NCBI RefSeq assembly: GCF_023343835.1
Contig: NC_064439.1
Span: 39,115,508-39,179,507 of the forward strand
Length of the DNA: 64,000 nucleotides
Source: Lagopus muta
Lineage: Eukaryota; Chordata; Aves; Galliformes; Phasianidae
Direction: 5' to 3'
Part shown: piece by piece, positions 48,937 to 63,300 of the stretch
How positions within the stretch are numbered: the first letter of the stretch is position 1
Layout of the letters: each line of letters begins with the position of its first letter
Made by a program: the position numbers and the translations under genes
The notes under the pieces: generated by a model
Told to the model about the DNA's origin: nothing
The model's database searches: none
What the model saw: only the letters and a program-made list of their open reading frames with translations

Positions 48937-51385
48937 CCCCCTCCTTGTCCACAGCAGAATTTCTGATACGGAAGAGAGAAAGAGAAATAATCATTAATCA
49001 ATAATTAAAATAATTACTGGAATAAAAGTAGGATCAAGTGCCTGCTCTGACTCAGAGCAAACATCTGAATCTGGAGCTCCCCCTATCCTCTGTCTCCAGG
49101 ACATTGGGTGGCTGTCTCTTTTGTCATCTTGCATTCATGAGCAAGCACCCCACACCATTTCAAATGACTTTTGTTTCACTCTGGTCATGAATATGAAAAT
49201 ACGTGAAACGTTACAATATCTTGTGTGTGAGGAAAAGCATTTTTCTGCTTTATTTATTTAGGTTTATTCTGCTTAATTTATTTAGCATTATTTAGGTTGA
49301 TATGTGGCCATGTGTTTGTCTTTGCCTCGTTTGGTAGGAATGCCATTGCACAGAATGAAAGGCATCTTCTAGTCTTTGTTTCATGTCATAATAATGAACG
49401 CTGTATTCAGAAATTTGTTTCAGGCAGAGAACCACAGCTTTTATTACTAGCAATCCTGATAGTCTGATTCTGGTTCTCCACTCACCCAGAGTAGTATTTT
49501 AGCAGAATTTCCACTTAAATTAATAGATTTTAGTAATATGGATAAAGGAGTCTTCTTCCTCGCGTCCATCAGCTTAGAGCCGAGCAGGTACATCACAACA
49601 ATGGCACTCTTTAGATTAATGTTTTGCTTTTGAAAAGGTGATTTGGAACCAGAGGTACCAGAACACCATCTTTCACGTCCTACAAATGGTTGCAAAAGTT
49701 GCCCTGCTCCTTATGGAGATTTTTGAGTTTTTAAGGGAAACAGAAGAAAGACTTCTGAAGCAGCTTTAGCTTGAAGCTCAGCCAGTGATTTGAAAGTCAC
49801 ACCACATTGTTTCTGTCTTTTCCTAGTCACCAGTAATACAACTTCTGAAAGATAGCTTCTGCCTCCTCTGCATTTGATCAGTTCTCTCAAAATATTACAT
49901 TGGTGTGCCTGTGGGCTTAATTTAATTCAGCATTTAAGGTTGGTTATGAACTTGGGCTATGCCAACACATTATAAAATTATAAAGTTAAAGTTTAACATT
50001 ATAAAATCCATCTTGTGTTCCCAAGGTTGTAGCGTCTCTGTCAGGGCATAGAGACTTCCTCCTGTTAGGAAAGCAAGTGAATTTGAACAGTGCATTCTCA
50101 GAGAGCTGTGGGAAGGCTTCACAGTGTTACTCCTGAGAGCAGCATTTTCCAAGTAAAGACCCAAGTGTGGTTCTTACGTGCCTAGGGCACTTTAATGGCC
50201 CTCTTTTAAAAACTAGCATTGTGCAAGTGGAGCACATGCAGGACCAGACTGTCAGCTGGCATAAATCAGCTTTACCCTGTTGAAGGCAAGGAACCTGCCC
50301 TGATTTATACCAGCTGAGAATCTGGCCATGGAATAAATAATAGGCAACTGTATGTTATGAGGCTGTAATTCCCTTGAGGGGGCTTTTGTGATATCAATCT
50401 TACTGGAGCCAGAGTGATCTGGTTCTTTTTCTTGGAGCAAAAGAGTAATTTGCGGCATTGTGACATCCTCAGAACTTTAGGAAGGAAAGATTGCAGGCAG
50501 TCAAGGGAAAGGAAGTGTTTCCAGTCTTCTTACAATTAATCATTAAGGATTTTTGTCCAGGAATAATGATGGGAGGAGATTTTGGGAGGATGAAGATTAA
50601 TTGATTGGAGATAGGTGGTCCTAAAGAAGAAAAATGTTCAAGGGGGATGGCTTTTCATCAAGATCAGGCCTTTAATTTGAAAGCAGTCATGTACATTTCC
50701 CAAACTGCATGAAAACTGGGGCCTCATTTTATCGCTGATCAGTTGTAATTAGTAAGGAAGCAAAGTGGAAATAAGGGACATACTCCTCAGAATGTAGGTG
50801 TGTGTTTTAATGTTAAGGCCCCATCCCAAAGTATAAGCTGGTGTTCATTTTATTGGCAGAAGGAACAAGGGGTTCAGTCAGTTTTTCCAGGAGCTAACCT
50901 GAAGTTCTCCCAGGTCTAGGTATTTCAGCCATGAGACATGAGTGAATTGCCTCCTGCTGGTTTTAATGCTGCTCTAGATTCTGCAGCACAGAATGGGAGT
51001 AAGCACACCATATACATCACCTGTTGGCACGGATAGGTTGTGCCTGGGGCTTTTGAATGCTAATGCGGTAATTTCGTAGATTTCATCTCACTAACTAATA
51101 TAAGAACATTTTTAATGTTGCTGTACAAGAGAATGAACTTTGAAACCGACCACAGATGATTACTAATGGATTATGACTTCTGGTTATTTTCAGGGAAGGA
51201 AGCAGAAAGCCATCCGCAATTCTTGTGTGTTTTGAGATGCTGATCTGTTCTGATCCTTGAGATTCAACTAGCAGCTCAGATACTAAACTCACTATATAAG
51301 GCTGCAGAATAGCAATAGGCTATAGTACTTGCACACTTGAAGAAAACTCTTAGTGGTCAAATGGAGCCAAACTTTATCTTCCTTT

Positions 51386-51402
51386 CTGTCTGTCTGTCTG
51401 TC
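51386..51402. repeat. (CTGT)4 tetranucleotide microsatellite
   Basis: Just over four perfect CTGT units following a CCTTT stretch. It is short and unremarkable. Confidence 0.9.
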
Positions 51403-54250
51403 TTAACTGCTGCCCTGCTTTTAGTATTGCCTGGCTGTCCTAACTAACTTCCATCTGCTTTTCTGGGAGCTACGGCTGAAGTCATAGTTACATCAGGACT
51501 TATCTTGTGCACTTCCAAAGTGCTCCAGGAGGGCAGCATCTGTGAATAACTTGTGTTTGTTAAAGTGCATGTTTTGGGGAAATATGATAGATGTAATTAC
51601 ACTTTTCCCCTTTAGCAGTCTTTTTTTTCTCCTGCTCCATAGTCTCTTAAAAAATTCTATCAGTAGACATTCAGTATCCATGAAGCAATTTTCAGGCTGC
51701 TGCTGAAGGGAGGACTGTAGCTACATGTCTGTTTATTTCATTTCAAGTCAGTGTAAAGCTACTAATTAATCTAGAGTAGCACTTCTGTTATTCTGAGCAC
51801 AAGGTTGCGTAGGCTGCATTTTACTCACATTTTATCCTAAAATAGGCTGCATTGTAAAAATACACGTGATTAAGGATGATCTTTTTCACTGTATAAATGA
51901 TGAGATGCAACAATGATAAAATCGTGTAGGAATGTTCAGCATCTGACCAGCACTGAGCTGATCCCAGAGTCTGCGGCATTATCGGTCTTCTGCTCTCAGA
52001 ACACTCCTTTAGCTCTGCCTCTAACTCTAACAGGACCATTCTCCCTGACAAATTCATAGGAGCAGTACAGGAACGAAGAAATAAATCTTTGTGTGCTTCA
52101 CTAATGAGAATAAATTAATGAGGTTTTGAACAGTACGAATCTGTCCATCTATGATCAGGAGCCCACTGAGATCTCAAGAGAAGAGCTGTCATGTGCAGGT
52201 GGTTGTTGGTCCTTCATTTCCGTTAGCTGGTTCTGCCTGCAGGCATGCAGCAATTATCCTTCTCATCTGTCTCTGGCATACAAGGGAATCTATGATGCTT
52301 CAGTGACTGTGCTGTGGAAGGTGGCCAGCTGCCCTGCTGTGTACCTTCCACCTCTCCACCATTCCCATTACTGATTTTTCACTGTTGCATTTCTTCCTTT
52401 TCCTACAGCAGTTAGAGCTATTGCCTGAAGAGTGGGAGGCCCGTAGTCCTGCCACTCAGCTTGGGAGTATCTAAACTCCATCAGTAAGTTCTCTGGCAAG
52501 GAAGGATCCTTGCTGGCTAAGGCTGAGCAGGGCTGTGGGGGCAGCACTCTGCAGGGAAAGGGCTGACGTGTGTGCGGGTGGTCCCCTGTAGCATGTCAGA
52601 GGAGAAGAAAGCTTGTTCCCTGATGGATTCATTCACTATTCCAGCCCCTGCAGGGTGAGTGAGATGATCTCCAGGGAGTTCACAGCACAACAAAGAGAGA
52701 CTTTACATACAGAATCTTTCCTTTCTTTCTTTCTTAAATTTTTTTTTTTTAGATTGGAAACAACCGTTTCTCTTCCTCGTGAAAGGATCACAGAGGACCA
52801 TGTAATAGTCGTGACTTTGTAAGCCCCTTTACTGCAGCTTTCAAAAAGTAACTAGGTCCTCAAATACATACTTCTGGGCTATTGAATATCCCCTTTCTTT
52901 CAGTCTATTCTTCCATTTCCACACCCAACTTTACCACAAAGGAATGCCTTAAGTCAAAAATCTGGGAAGCTGATCCTTTTATTGCATTTATAGTATTCTC
53001 ATCTGTTATGTACAGTGCCAGGCCAGCAGGCTTGCAAAGCTGGTGTAGCCCAAGTTTGCATGTAAGAAGCAATACCACGTGGGCTGGTTGTAAAGCCGTA
53101 TCTGTTCTCTGTTTGCTTGTGGATGATTGAAATAGGAAGACATTCAATGGAAAAGATGGGAAACAATTCTGGAAATGAGAACACAACCAGAAAGTGTTTC
53201 TTCATCATTGTTTTTCTTTTATGTTCAGCTCCTTTTTGCACATTCCTTAGCTCTCATATTTTATAGTTTTGCCTTGAAGTTTCTGCCTGGCTGAGGTCTT
53301 TGCTGTTCCCACTTTTCCCTGAAGGCGTTCTAGTGCTATGAGTATTAGTGCAACATGAAGAACTTTCCATATGTACGTCATTGTCTTTTAATGTATATAA
53401 GAGAAGATATCAATGTGATTCAGATTTAATCAATGAGATCCAGGGGCATGAGATTTAGCATGAGTGGCCAGGCATACGAATATTTTCATTGTTTAAGTAA
53501 GTACTTGAACCTAAAAGGAGGATTTCAAATTATATGAATTAGGTATAAAAGCTGTTTCTTGTATGTGTTAGGAGAGCTTAGAGGTTCCTTGTTTTATGTG
53601 GGAGGTGGAGACAAGGCTTGATGGTGACTTGGAACTGAACAGAGTTTTTGCATCTTGACCCTTGGTCAAAGCAGTGAGCCGAGAAGTAAGAAATCAGGGC
53701 TCAGTCTCTCATTAATCTCAGGAGATCCAAACCCAGACCTCCAGTTTCTCAGAATTTCACCTGTTGTGATTGTTAGGCTACTGTTAAACTTTAGAATGGC
53801 CATTTGTACTAGAATTTCCACAGTCTGGATTAGTCCTGCTTAACATCTTTAAAAAAATAAATACATTGCATTAGTTATGGTTTCTACAGACAGTTGTAGA
53901 ACTTGTGGGAAATGAAAAGAGGTAGTTTCAACAGCGGTCTGTTGTGAATGGCAAATTTAAGTTCAAAGAGAGTCATAACTGCTGTTATTTCTCAGTGGAA
54001 ATTTTGGATGATAACAGAGTACCCAGGAACCCTTGTCAGCTCCAGGTCCCCTGCTAAGATCAACAAGATACAATTCACTTTTCCCCCCTCTCCATTTCTC
54101 CTTGATTAAGAGGCTGTGTGCTTGGAGATGCCAGGGAACAGTGAGGGCACAAAATCGGGTTCGTCTCTTTAAGGCCCAACTCTTCCCCAGAGTGGCCACA
54201 TACATTTGTGATTCATCCAATTCATACTTTCCCTGATTTAGAATCTGTAC

Positions 54251-54378
54251 TTAGAATCATCAAATGGCCTGGGTTGGTAAAGACCATAATGATCATGCAG
54301 TTTTAGCCCCTCTGCTACGTGCTGCATTGCCAGCCACTACACCAGGCTGTCCAGAGCCACATCCAGCCTGGACTTGTT
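54251..54378 (-). mobile_element. CR1 LINE 3' end fragment
   Basis: The + strand 'ttagaatcatcaaatggcct' with 'gggttggtaaagacc' is a diverged reverse complement of the CR1 3' terminus. The following 'ccaggctgtccagagccaca' and 'tccagcctgg' fit the CR1 words further 5'. The copy ends abruptly near 54378. It lies in the putative first intron, antisense to the gene. Confidence 0.8.
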
Positions 54379-56942
54379 GATTTTTGTTATGGTGCCGTGT
54401 AGTGTGATTGTCAAACATGTTTCTACCAGTGGTTTGAATTCAGAAACATATTGGCCTTCTCATGTTTGAAGGTGGGTAGCAAATGTTAGAGACAAACCAC
54501 TAATTATTTGAAATGTCTTACCCTTGAATGTCAATGACAAGGCACACTTACCACTATCATAACCACACATCTAGAAATAGAAAACACTGACACCTGTCTT
54601 TTGAAGCCGTTGCTTAGTGTGAGTAGTTTTGCTGCCAATGCAATCGTCACTCTTCCTTTTAAAAGTTGGAGTTTGTTTTAAATTTCCATTTTGTGTTTTT
54701 TAGTCTGATGTGTAGATAGCTCTGCCTGGAGCAGTAGTTTCCACTCTGTTGTCTTTAGGCCTGCAGTGGATTAGGAAAGAGGTATCACTGTTTGATTAGG
54801 GAACTGTATTGCTTTGTTAGCATTTTCAAGCACAGGTTTTATGTTACGCTTGCCTAGCTTTTGAAAATGACAGACTTGTGTTTTTGTACATAAGAAAAAT
54901 GAAAGAATTAGGAACAGTATGTAGAGCTGCTGTTCTGTGGTTGGGTACTGATTTGGTCAGACATGCAGGCAGTTTGCCATCCCTTAATAACACACTGCAT
55001 AAACAGCAGGAACTGGGAGCATTTACCTTTAGGCAAACGTAAGATGGTGTAACCTAGCTAAATTTGCTTTGTCAGAATGGTAAGCTGTGGATAGGAGAGC
55101 AGGGAGCAGCACTAACTTTATTTTTCCTTACTCTGCAGGGAGGGAGAAGTGGTGTAAATTTATGAAAGGTGAACATGCCCGTTCCAACAAATGGAAATTG
55201 TGAATGAGCTAAATCACTTCAGAAACAGGGAGCACATTTTTAACAAAGAGGATAATTTCATGATTAGAGCCCCATCAGGGGTTGGTTGTGATGAACTTCC
55301 CAATGTAAATCTCTGAATTGAAGCAGGATTTTGCTTTTTGTGCTTATGCAGGGAAGTTAGAGCTTGGTGCAAAAATAGCTGGATGGAATGATTCACTCGT
55401 AGAAGGTCAGACTGGGAAAAATAGAACTGGGAAAAATCATTGAAGCACTTCCTGATGTAGAGGTCCTGTAGCCTAGAAATCTGTGATACAGCCAGTAAAT
55501 ACCAGGCTGGCTTCACTCTTGTCTTTCAGGACTCCTACTAGCACCTCCAGAAGTAACAAACATTTAAGGGACGTGGCTAACTAACCCACTGGAAGGATAT
55601 TTCAAATATGCATGAGTTCTAAAATTTTGCATCCAAGGAATTTAAAAAATGTCTCCATTCCTACAGAGTACTTCCCTCTGGTATAAATTAAGATATTATT
55701 GTGTTTGGAAAGCTTGGAATTGTTCTGTTTTGTGAGAGCACTTTTGAAAACATATTTTGTTCTATGTGAGTGTATTTGTGGGGAAAAAAAGAGAAAAAAA
55801 GTCAGAATGACAACTTTAGAGAATGAGCTGACCGTATCACTGAGCAGTTACACCAGAAACCATAACAAAGCTTACAACTGGCTCGTGATGTTTAAACGGA
55901 TGCTGAGTAGTTCAGCTACTCTGGCCATGTTACGCACGGCTTCCTGAATGGCAATTGTTGGAATAGTAATTTCATGACAAAACTATTAATCCGTTTGGCA
56001 TTTGTTGAAAATGATCAAGGCATTTCATAAGAAACCCTTAGACATCCTGCAGACTATTACTGATTTCTACAGTTGAATTAGTGGTCATTAGACAAAAGAT
56101 GATTATGTGCTATCACCAATATCTAGAAACACTCAGTGACTCTAAGCCATTAAACATTAGCTAGTGTAATTTGACATAGCAGCACTCAAAAGTTAAAGAT
56201 TAACATCTGCTGTAGATCTTATCTAATTGAATTTAACTCAGATGTTGCAGTAGACATTTTCTGTCCCAGGGTTGCATAAGAGGGAATGTTTTTTTCTGTT
56301 CCCAAAAGTGAACTGCACTATTTAAAAGTTTAAGAAGTATCATCCTATGTTTTCTGTAGTTCTCAGTTATAGAAGAAATTTTTGAAGTAATTGCATGAAA
56401 CCGTGAGGCGTTTGAATGAAAGTTAAAAGTCAACAGAAGGTTTGCTTCTGAGCTGCTACTTGGTGCATTTGATCTTGTGTTTGTCTTATCTCTTCCTAGC
56501 TTTCTCCCTTCTAATGAAGGAATTGTTTTATGGACATTTATAGACCTTCAGATTTCTTTCTTCCCTGCAGCGTTTCTTCTAAGTAAGGCAACTTGCAAGC
56601 CTGTATGCTATCTTGGAATGCTGCTGAAAGATTATGATCTTGAGAATTACTTAGGCTGTAGCTTGCAAACAATGGCCCTGTCAATAGCAACTGGGAGAGG
56701 AAAACCTTAGAAATCCAATTCCGTGTATATATTTCACATTCTGAGTTTATTTACAATTTTATTCTGCCTCATCATAAACAAAGTGGAAGAGTCTGCAGTC
56801 CCTCACACATCTTCGGGCAGGTAGACTAAACATTTTAAACTGGCAAGTTCCTTCCCACTGAGCTGTGTCTAATGGAGGAGCATCCTCACCTTATGCTGTA
56901 ATGTCAACCTCTCTAGGCCTGGCTGCTGCAAGTGGTGAGTAA

Positions 56943-57035
56943 TCACAGAATCATAGGGGTTGGAAGGGAACTCTGGGGATCTTCAGGTCCAACCCAACCC
57001 CCTTGCCAAAGTAGGTTGCACAGATTGTAATGTGT
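56943..57035 (-). mobile_element. CR1 LINE 3' end fragment
   Basis: The + strand 'aatcacagaatcataggggt' followed by 'tggaagggaactctggggat' and 'ccaacccaacccccttgcc' is the standard CR1 3' end in reverse complement. It continues through 'gtaggttgcacagattgtaa' and is lost after about 57035. It is a very short 5'-truncated copy, antisense to the gene. Confidence 0.85.
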
Positions 57036-60000
57036 TGTATATAGTGAGAATCGTTGTATTCCTACATATGGATTTTTGAATGCCTGGTGTTAACTTCTTA
57101 AATGTGAGAACTTAGCTACAGGATCGTGTACACACACAGAAGAGACTGTTGTAGAGATAATTTATGGTAAACTGAATGATTTGCTCATACTTTTGGTTTA
57201 GAAACAATGAATTTTCAAGAGACACGTTTATGGGTGAAACACATTAAACAGTGGACAGGCTTCACCCATCATTTCTGTTTTTCATCAAACCCAGTAAAAT
57301 GTCTGCCTCAAATAGAAATGAACGAGCTGACTTATCTTTCCCTTATTTCAGCAGAGTGGTGTTGCCAGTTGCTGATTCACTGTCCCAGAGTTAGCTGGAG
57401 GGAGTCATTTGCAAATGCATTAAACGAAACAGCTAATACCTGGGGATATACTAGCAAGTTTACCCTAGGCAGATAAAGGAAATACTGCTTTGCTGGTAGG
57501 GAATCTTCTTTACCAAGAAATCTGATTACCCTGTAGCATCATGCCACAGCAGTAGGATTTCTACAAAAGAAAGTTTTCCTAATGTTGGATATCATTAAAA
57601 GTGTATTCTTATGTGTGTGCTCTTTTCTCAACGCTCAGTATGTAATTCCTGTTCCGAAAGTTAGATGCATCTATCAGGAGAACATCTCCCTGGGGTATTA
57701 AATGGTGTTATTCTGCTTCTTTGCATGTAACTTGACAGAGACAAATATAATCATCCAAGCTACTGAATTTGAGAATGATCTGTGTTCTTCCCCGGATCCA
57801 TTCAAAGTGATTCTACTCCCAGGGGATTACATTTGAGTCTAACTTTCTTCTGATTTACCATTTTAGCTGAACTGAGAGTAATTTCTTTTTCATACTGTTT
57901 TCCTTAATCTGTCATTCAAATCTTTCTGTGTGAGGACAAAATAGTTCATAAACATTATTTGCTTGCAGGTAAATGCCTCCTAACAGCAAAAAGGAGCTCT
58001 GAATAGAGCATTTCCATAAATACATTTGCATAAACACTGACAGAGGTGTCTGTGTGTGTGCAAAGGATGTGGATGTGTTGAATAAGACTTTTTACTTGGA
58101 AGCTATACTTCAGATAGACTAGGAAGGGCAGGTTATGCTCAAATCTAGAAAAGGTTTTTGTCAGAATGCATGGATGCTTTGTACACTGGGACCATAGCAG
58201 GGGTATCATTTGTTGGAGGATATGCCTTAACTTAAATTCCCAAGTAACTTAACTTAAATTTCCCAAGTATTCCAGAAGTTAAGAGGGCTTCAAAAAGCTA
58301 AGCAAAATGAGGCTTACTTTCTGATCTCTACATTAGTACATTTCATATTAATCTTAAACCAAAATCCCCAAGTTTTATCATGACTTGACTGTCATGACAA
58401 ATTTTGCACCCTAAACACATTTTTGTTTTGTTTCCTTACTTGTTTATGGATGGAAAGAAGGAACAGTGGCAGTAAAAGCGCTTTCAAAAAAACTCCTGCT
58501 AATGCCCTTCTTTTATCTGGAAAGCCAAATATTTATAAATCCCTCTGAATCGTGTAACTGTGTAAGCATTGCTGGTTTAAAAGCACAGTTGTCTGGTTAA
58601 TCAATTTAAATGCTTATTTTGAACGGGCAGCTGTGAGTCTTCTTGTGTACACAGTTTCTCCCCACATTTATTGTTGTGTTATGAAATATTATAGAAATTG
58701 TGGTCTGATTGTGTAGGTGAACAGTCATACTGTTTTCTGTAGTGTGAGATAGAGGCTGTCTCTAAGCAGAGCTTCCTTGCTTAAGTTGGACCTGCAGAGT
58801 TGTGGCTGACGACAGTTTGCTTGTCCATTTCCAATCCTGGCTGTGTTGATTGTTCAGATTGTGCTTTAAGAATGCCTGGACCTGCACAAAGCAGCCCCTG
58901 ACCCAGGACTTGAGTGTGCTTCAACATTTGACGCAGAAGATGCACTTGTAATGACCAGTTACATGGGCTAAATATGGAGCCATGTGTGGGAAAATATTCA
59001 AGTTTGAATTCCTCTACCATGGTGAAAAGACAATGCTGAGCAGCAGAACTGCAATTTATGTACTCTAAACCATTCAGTTATACCTTAAATATTCTAATTA
59101 AGTGACTTAATTACATCACTTGGGCTCTAGTATTTTTGAATGTAACCTTTTAACTGATGTTTGAACAGATGCACCCCAATAACATGCAATTCCAATCAGG
59201 GTATTATATTTTGAGACTGCCTTTGATTTCTTTTTGTTAAAGAACCAAGTCTTGTAAGTAATACTATAAAGAAATGTAGTCAGAATCAGGCTCTTTGAAG
59301 ATGAGAGTTAAAGTTCAACAAGAAGTTTCAGAGCAAAATCTCATACTCAGATAAGACCTCTGTCTGGGTTGACAGAGAGTTTTCCCTGAGTAGTGGTAGT
59401 TTCAGGCAAATATTCATCAGATTTTCCCCTGAAACAAAACAGAATTGGGGTGATTTGGCTGAATTTTGTTGGTTTTTTTCTTTTTTTTAATTCAAATTAG
59501 TGATCTGCAGCAAGATTAGGTATTTCACTTCAGAGTGAGGATCTGTGCTTTGTCTGTTCCATTTGCATATTCCTTTCTCCTGAAAACAGTGTGTTCTTGA
59601 ACAAGACTACTCTGACTCCTTCAGCATCCTGTGAAGATGACCACTGGTGGGTCTTTCTTCTGCTTGCTGTTAAAGTTGGAGAGTGATAGCTGTCATTTCA
59701 AATGTCTCCCATAAGTCTTGGTGACTGACTTGAGATGCCAAAAGTACTTTTCCTACACAGTCCCCTGCAGAGTCAAACTCCTGCTTGCTTTTGTAATGGA
59801 TTTGAGCAGTTACAGGGCCTATTCTGAGGTGTGTTTACAAATATTTCTGGGGAGAAACATCACGCCCTTTCTTCCCTGCTCAGAAGGACCACACCATCTC
59901 CTGTCTCAGAGCAGGTGGCGTTTGAAAGCAGCCCACTTTCAGGCCAGAGCTAGCCTAATATTCCTCGTGGCTATGGCACAGTGGGCAGCCTGGCAGTGGG

Positions 60001-60335
60001 CTCATAAGCCTTGAGTGCAGTGCAGCCCATGGGGCCGTGTGCTCAGGGCTGACCAGCCTGGGTGCTGCTGTTGAAATACACGGTTTTCCGTTGCCCTAGC
60101 CAGGCGTTCCCGCTCCTCACGCCACATTCTTTGTTGCGTTTGCGTGGTCAGGTAGCTGTCTAGACTGGAGAATGGTTCTGGGTTCAGACTGTCCTTTTGG
60201 AGGCGGAGGGAGGCTCAGTGAGGTGAATATTAATGCAAATCAAACCCCCTGTCTGGTTCCTCTGTGAGGAAAAAGGGCATGCAGTGTGGGATGGGAGCCA
60301 ATAACCAAAGGAGGTAAGCTGGACTGCTGTTTTGG

Positions 60336-60360
60336 TTTTTTGTTTGTTTGTTTGTTTTTT
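60336..60360. repeat. T-rich (GTTT)n tract
   Basis: About four GTTT units flanked by T runs. Low-complexity sequence. Confidence 0.85.
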
Positions 60361-63300
60361 GCAAACTGTGACCATTTGTGCGGATATTTTCAGTATGGGC
60401 TCGCTGGAGAGGAAAGGAAAAGGGAAGATCTGTTGTATTCATGATGCTTAAGAAAGAAATCAGTCATTTCTCTTAACACAGTCTGAGGACCTCTCCAAGA
60501 GGCAGACAATTGTTGTTCTCAAAATATGTGTTTCCTTGCGTAAAAAAAAGAATGGTACTAAAAATAGGATGTCAGTAATGGTGTGCAAATGGGAGGCTGT
60601 GCAGTGGGATCCCAAAGGAGTGATCTGCTGAGGGCTGTGGAAAGCTGCACGTGACAGGAGCCCTCTGGGCCCTCAGAAACTGCCCTGGAGCTCACATTGC
60701 AGTGACCGTGCTTCCTATCATTAGAACGCATCATACGGAGGGAAGATAGGTATGGCCTTATATGCCTTCCAAAAACTGTCCAGAAAGTGTGCCAGTAGTT
60801 TCAAGGGAATATTGCCAGCAACAAATAAAATGAAAAATGAAAATATGAAACAGCGAATACGACAGCGATAGTTTTTTTTTTATGATTCACAAAGCAACCT
60901 AGCTGTATGAAAGGTAGCCTGAGGGAGTGAGAAGTAACTTTGAATTTCCTTTCTGTGTGGTTTGTCAGTCTTAAATGTTTGTGCTTCATTTTCTCAACTT
61001 TAAAAAGCAAATAAAACTCTTCCCCCGAAGTAACGTATTTCGTGACCTTCTGTAAAGGTTTTTGTCTCAAACCAGAGAGGATCTGCACATGCCTGTCAGT
61101 CTCCTGAGTGAATGAGCAGTGTTAATAAACACATGCTGGTCTGATTTAACCCTTCCTAAGCTACACTGGTTGATATAAAAATATTTCTTACCGTTTCCTG
61201 TGCATTTTAGGTATCTTAATGTTCTTTTGAATACACTGTGGACACATTTAGCAAGAGTTCAGCTCCAGCAAGAGTTAAAGTGTAGTTTTAGGATGTTCTT
61301 CAGGAACGATTTGGCTTTCTTTGCAACCAGAGTCACTGTGCGCTGTCAGTTTAGGGGTCAGTCTTGCATTTGGAAGAAATTGTTTTCCGTCAGCTGCTTA
61401 AAGCTTCCATATTCTTGTTAAAAATGGTGCAGGTGGTCATCAGGTATGTTACGAAAGTTTTTCTACATATGGAATTCACATGTCTTGAGCTTACAATTGA
61501 TTTAAAAGTAACTGAGTAAACCACAGCAACTTCACGAGTGATAATTCTCAATTCTGACACTGGCTAAACTGAGGTAAATCAATCACACTTTAAAAGGACT
61601 TGGAGATTGGCACACAAAACTGCACAACCTCAACCCCTTTGATTTGATCAGTTAATCTGATGTGGTGTTGTGAGGATGCCAGGCCAGCCCTTAGTTGTTT
61701 GAAGCCATTTGTAAAGTTAAATGTGACAAGGCCAGATACTAACTATGACTAAGGCCCCGTAGGAGTGTCAGTTCTGAGTGCTTGGCTGAACATATATGTT
61801 ACTATTTCTGATTTCTGTGTGGCTTTGGTTCCACACTGTTCTGTGGGAGCTAAGGGCTGCCTGCTTTAGTGCTGCAGCAAGGAGGAGGCATGGAAGTTGT
61901 CTACAAGGGAGAGGAAGGACTGTGCCGATGTGTCGACCTACTGTGGAAGTCACAGGTACAACAACAGCAATTCCCCATGGGAACGAAGGCAGAATTTGGC
62001 AATATGATACAGAAGGAAGCTTGTAACTTTGCACTTAGCAGTTATCACGAAACAGACATTCATTACTGCTAGTAATTTCTTTAGATAAGCAGTGTTGATA
62101 CCTTAAGAATACAATGCTTTTCTTATTTTTTTTCTTCTTTAATAATCTCATGGATTTTTCAGTTTGTATGGGGCACTGAGCCCACTCAGTGGGTTTGCAA
62201 ATAAACTGAGGAACCTGTTTCTGCAGAATACTTTGATTAGTTGAGGTAACTTGGTGACAATATTATTAGAAAATGTCCAGAAATGCTGTCCCACATGTAC
62301 TAGCTAAACCCTCAAATTTCCCTGTTGGAAACTGGAAATTAAATAAATAGATGCTTGAAAATAGAGTTGAACGGCTTCCAAGTGGACGTTCCTCATGTCT
62401 CTTGTAGTAAAAGAAAGAAGGACAAAAAAAAACCAGAAACTAAGCTTTTGGAAGGAATTTGTGCTTTTTCAAGAGAAATGATTCAGCTACCCTAAAGCTG
62501 TTATGAAGATTGAAAATCTCCGTCATATTTTCAAGTAGTTTATTGATGGCAGTGTGACTGTTGAGGGGGCAGGACTGCAGAGAAGCATGTTTCTGTAAAC
62601 AGACTAATTAAATAGTTGGAGAGAGAGGTAGAATAGATTCAGAAACTCCATTCAAGCTAGTTAGAAGGTTCTGAAGCATGTTTTTGTTGTGGTGAGGATC
62701 TGCAGTTGGGCGTGGAGGCATTTGTGTTTTTCTGAACCAGAAGTATTCTTAATCATGTACATGTAAATACTGTGGGATTTGCCCCACAAGCTCCTCTGTC
62801 ATGAAAAATATTTTCTGTTTTTCTGCGTTACAGAAAGAACTATTTAATACTTGAATGCCTACTGTCTATTTTCAGAGCATCTAAGTTGGAAAAATATTTG
62901 TATGAATCCAAAGTGTTTATACTTTTTCAGCTCTGTTTCAAGTGAAGTAATGGCAGCTTTTACTTTGCAAACAGAGTTTCAAAGGAGGTGAAGTTGCAGG
63001 ATATGCAGAATTAGCATGAGGTCAGAATTAGCTATGCAAAGGTCAGTCCTGAACTATGGATCATTCTTGTTTTAACAAAGCAGGGAAGCTCTTTTTCCCA
63101 GTCTTCTGAACCAGATGAGCATTGCTGTCCTTGATATCTGAAGTCACAGAAGGAGTTAACCACCAAAGACAGCTTCCAGTAAATTCCAAACTTAATGCAT
63201 TATGCAGGAAAACTAGACCCTGTAGTCATAGCTGAATAAATTGATCTTCATGTTATATCACACATCATTTTCCAGTGCTTCATGCTGCTTACTGGCTGTG

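Noticed and set aside
61768..62072. Three overlapping open frames on both strands
   Set aside because: No frame shows a domain or splice pattern, and openness on both strands points to composition.
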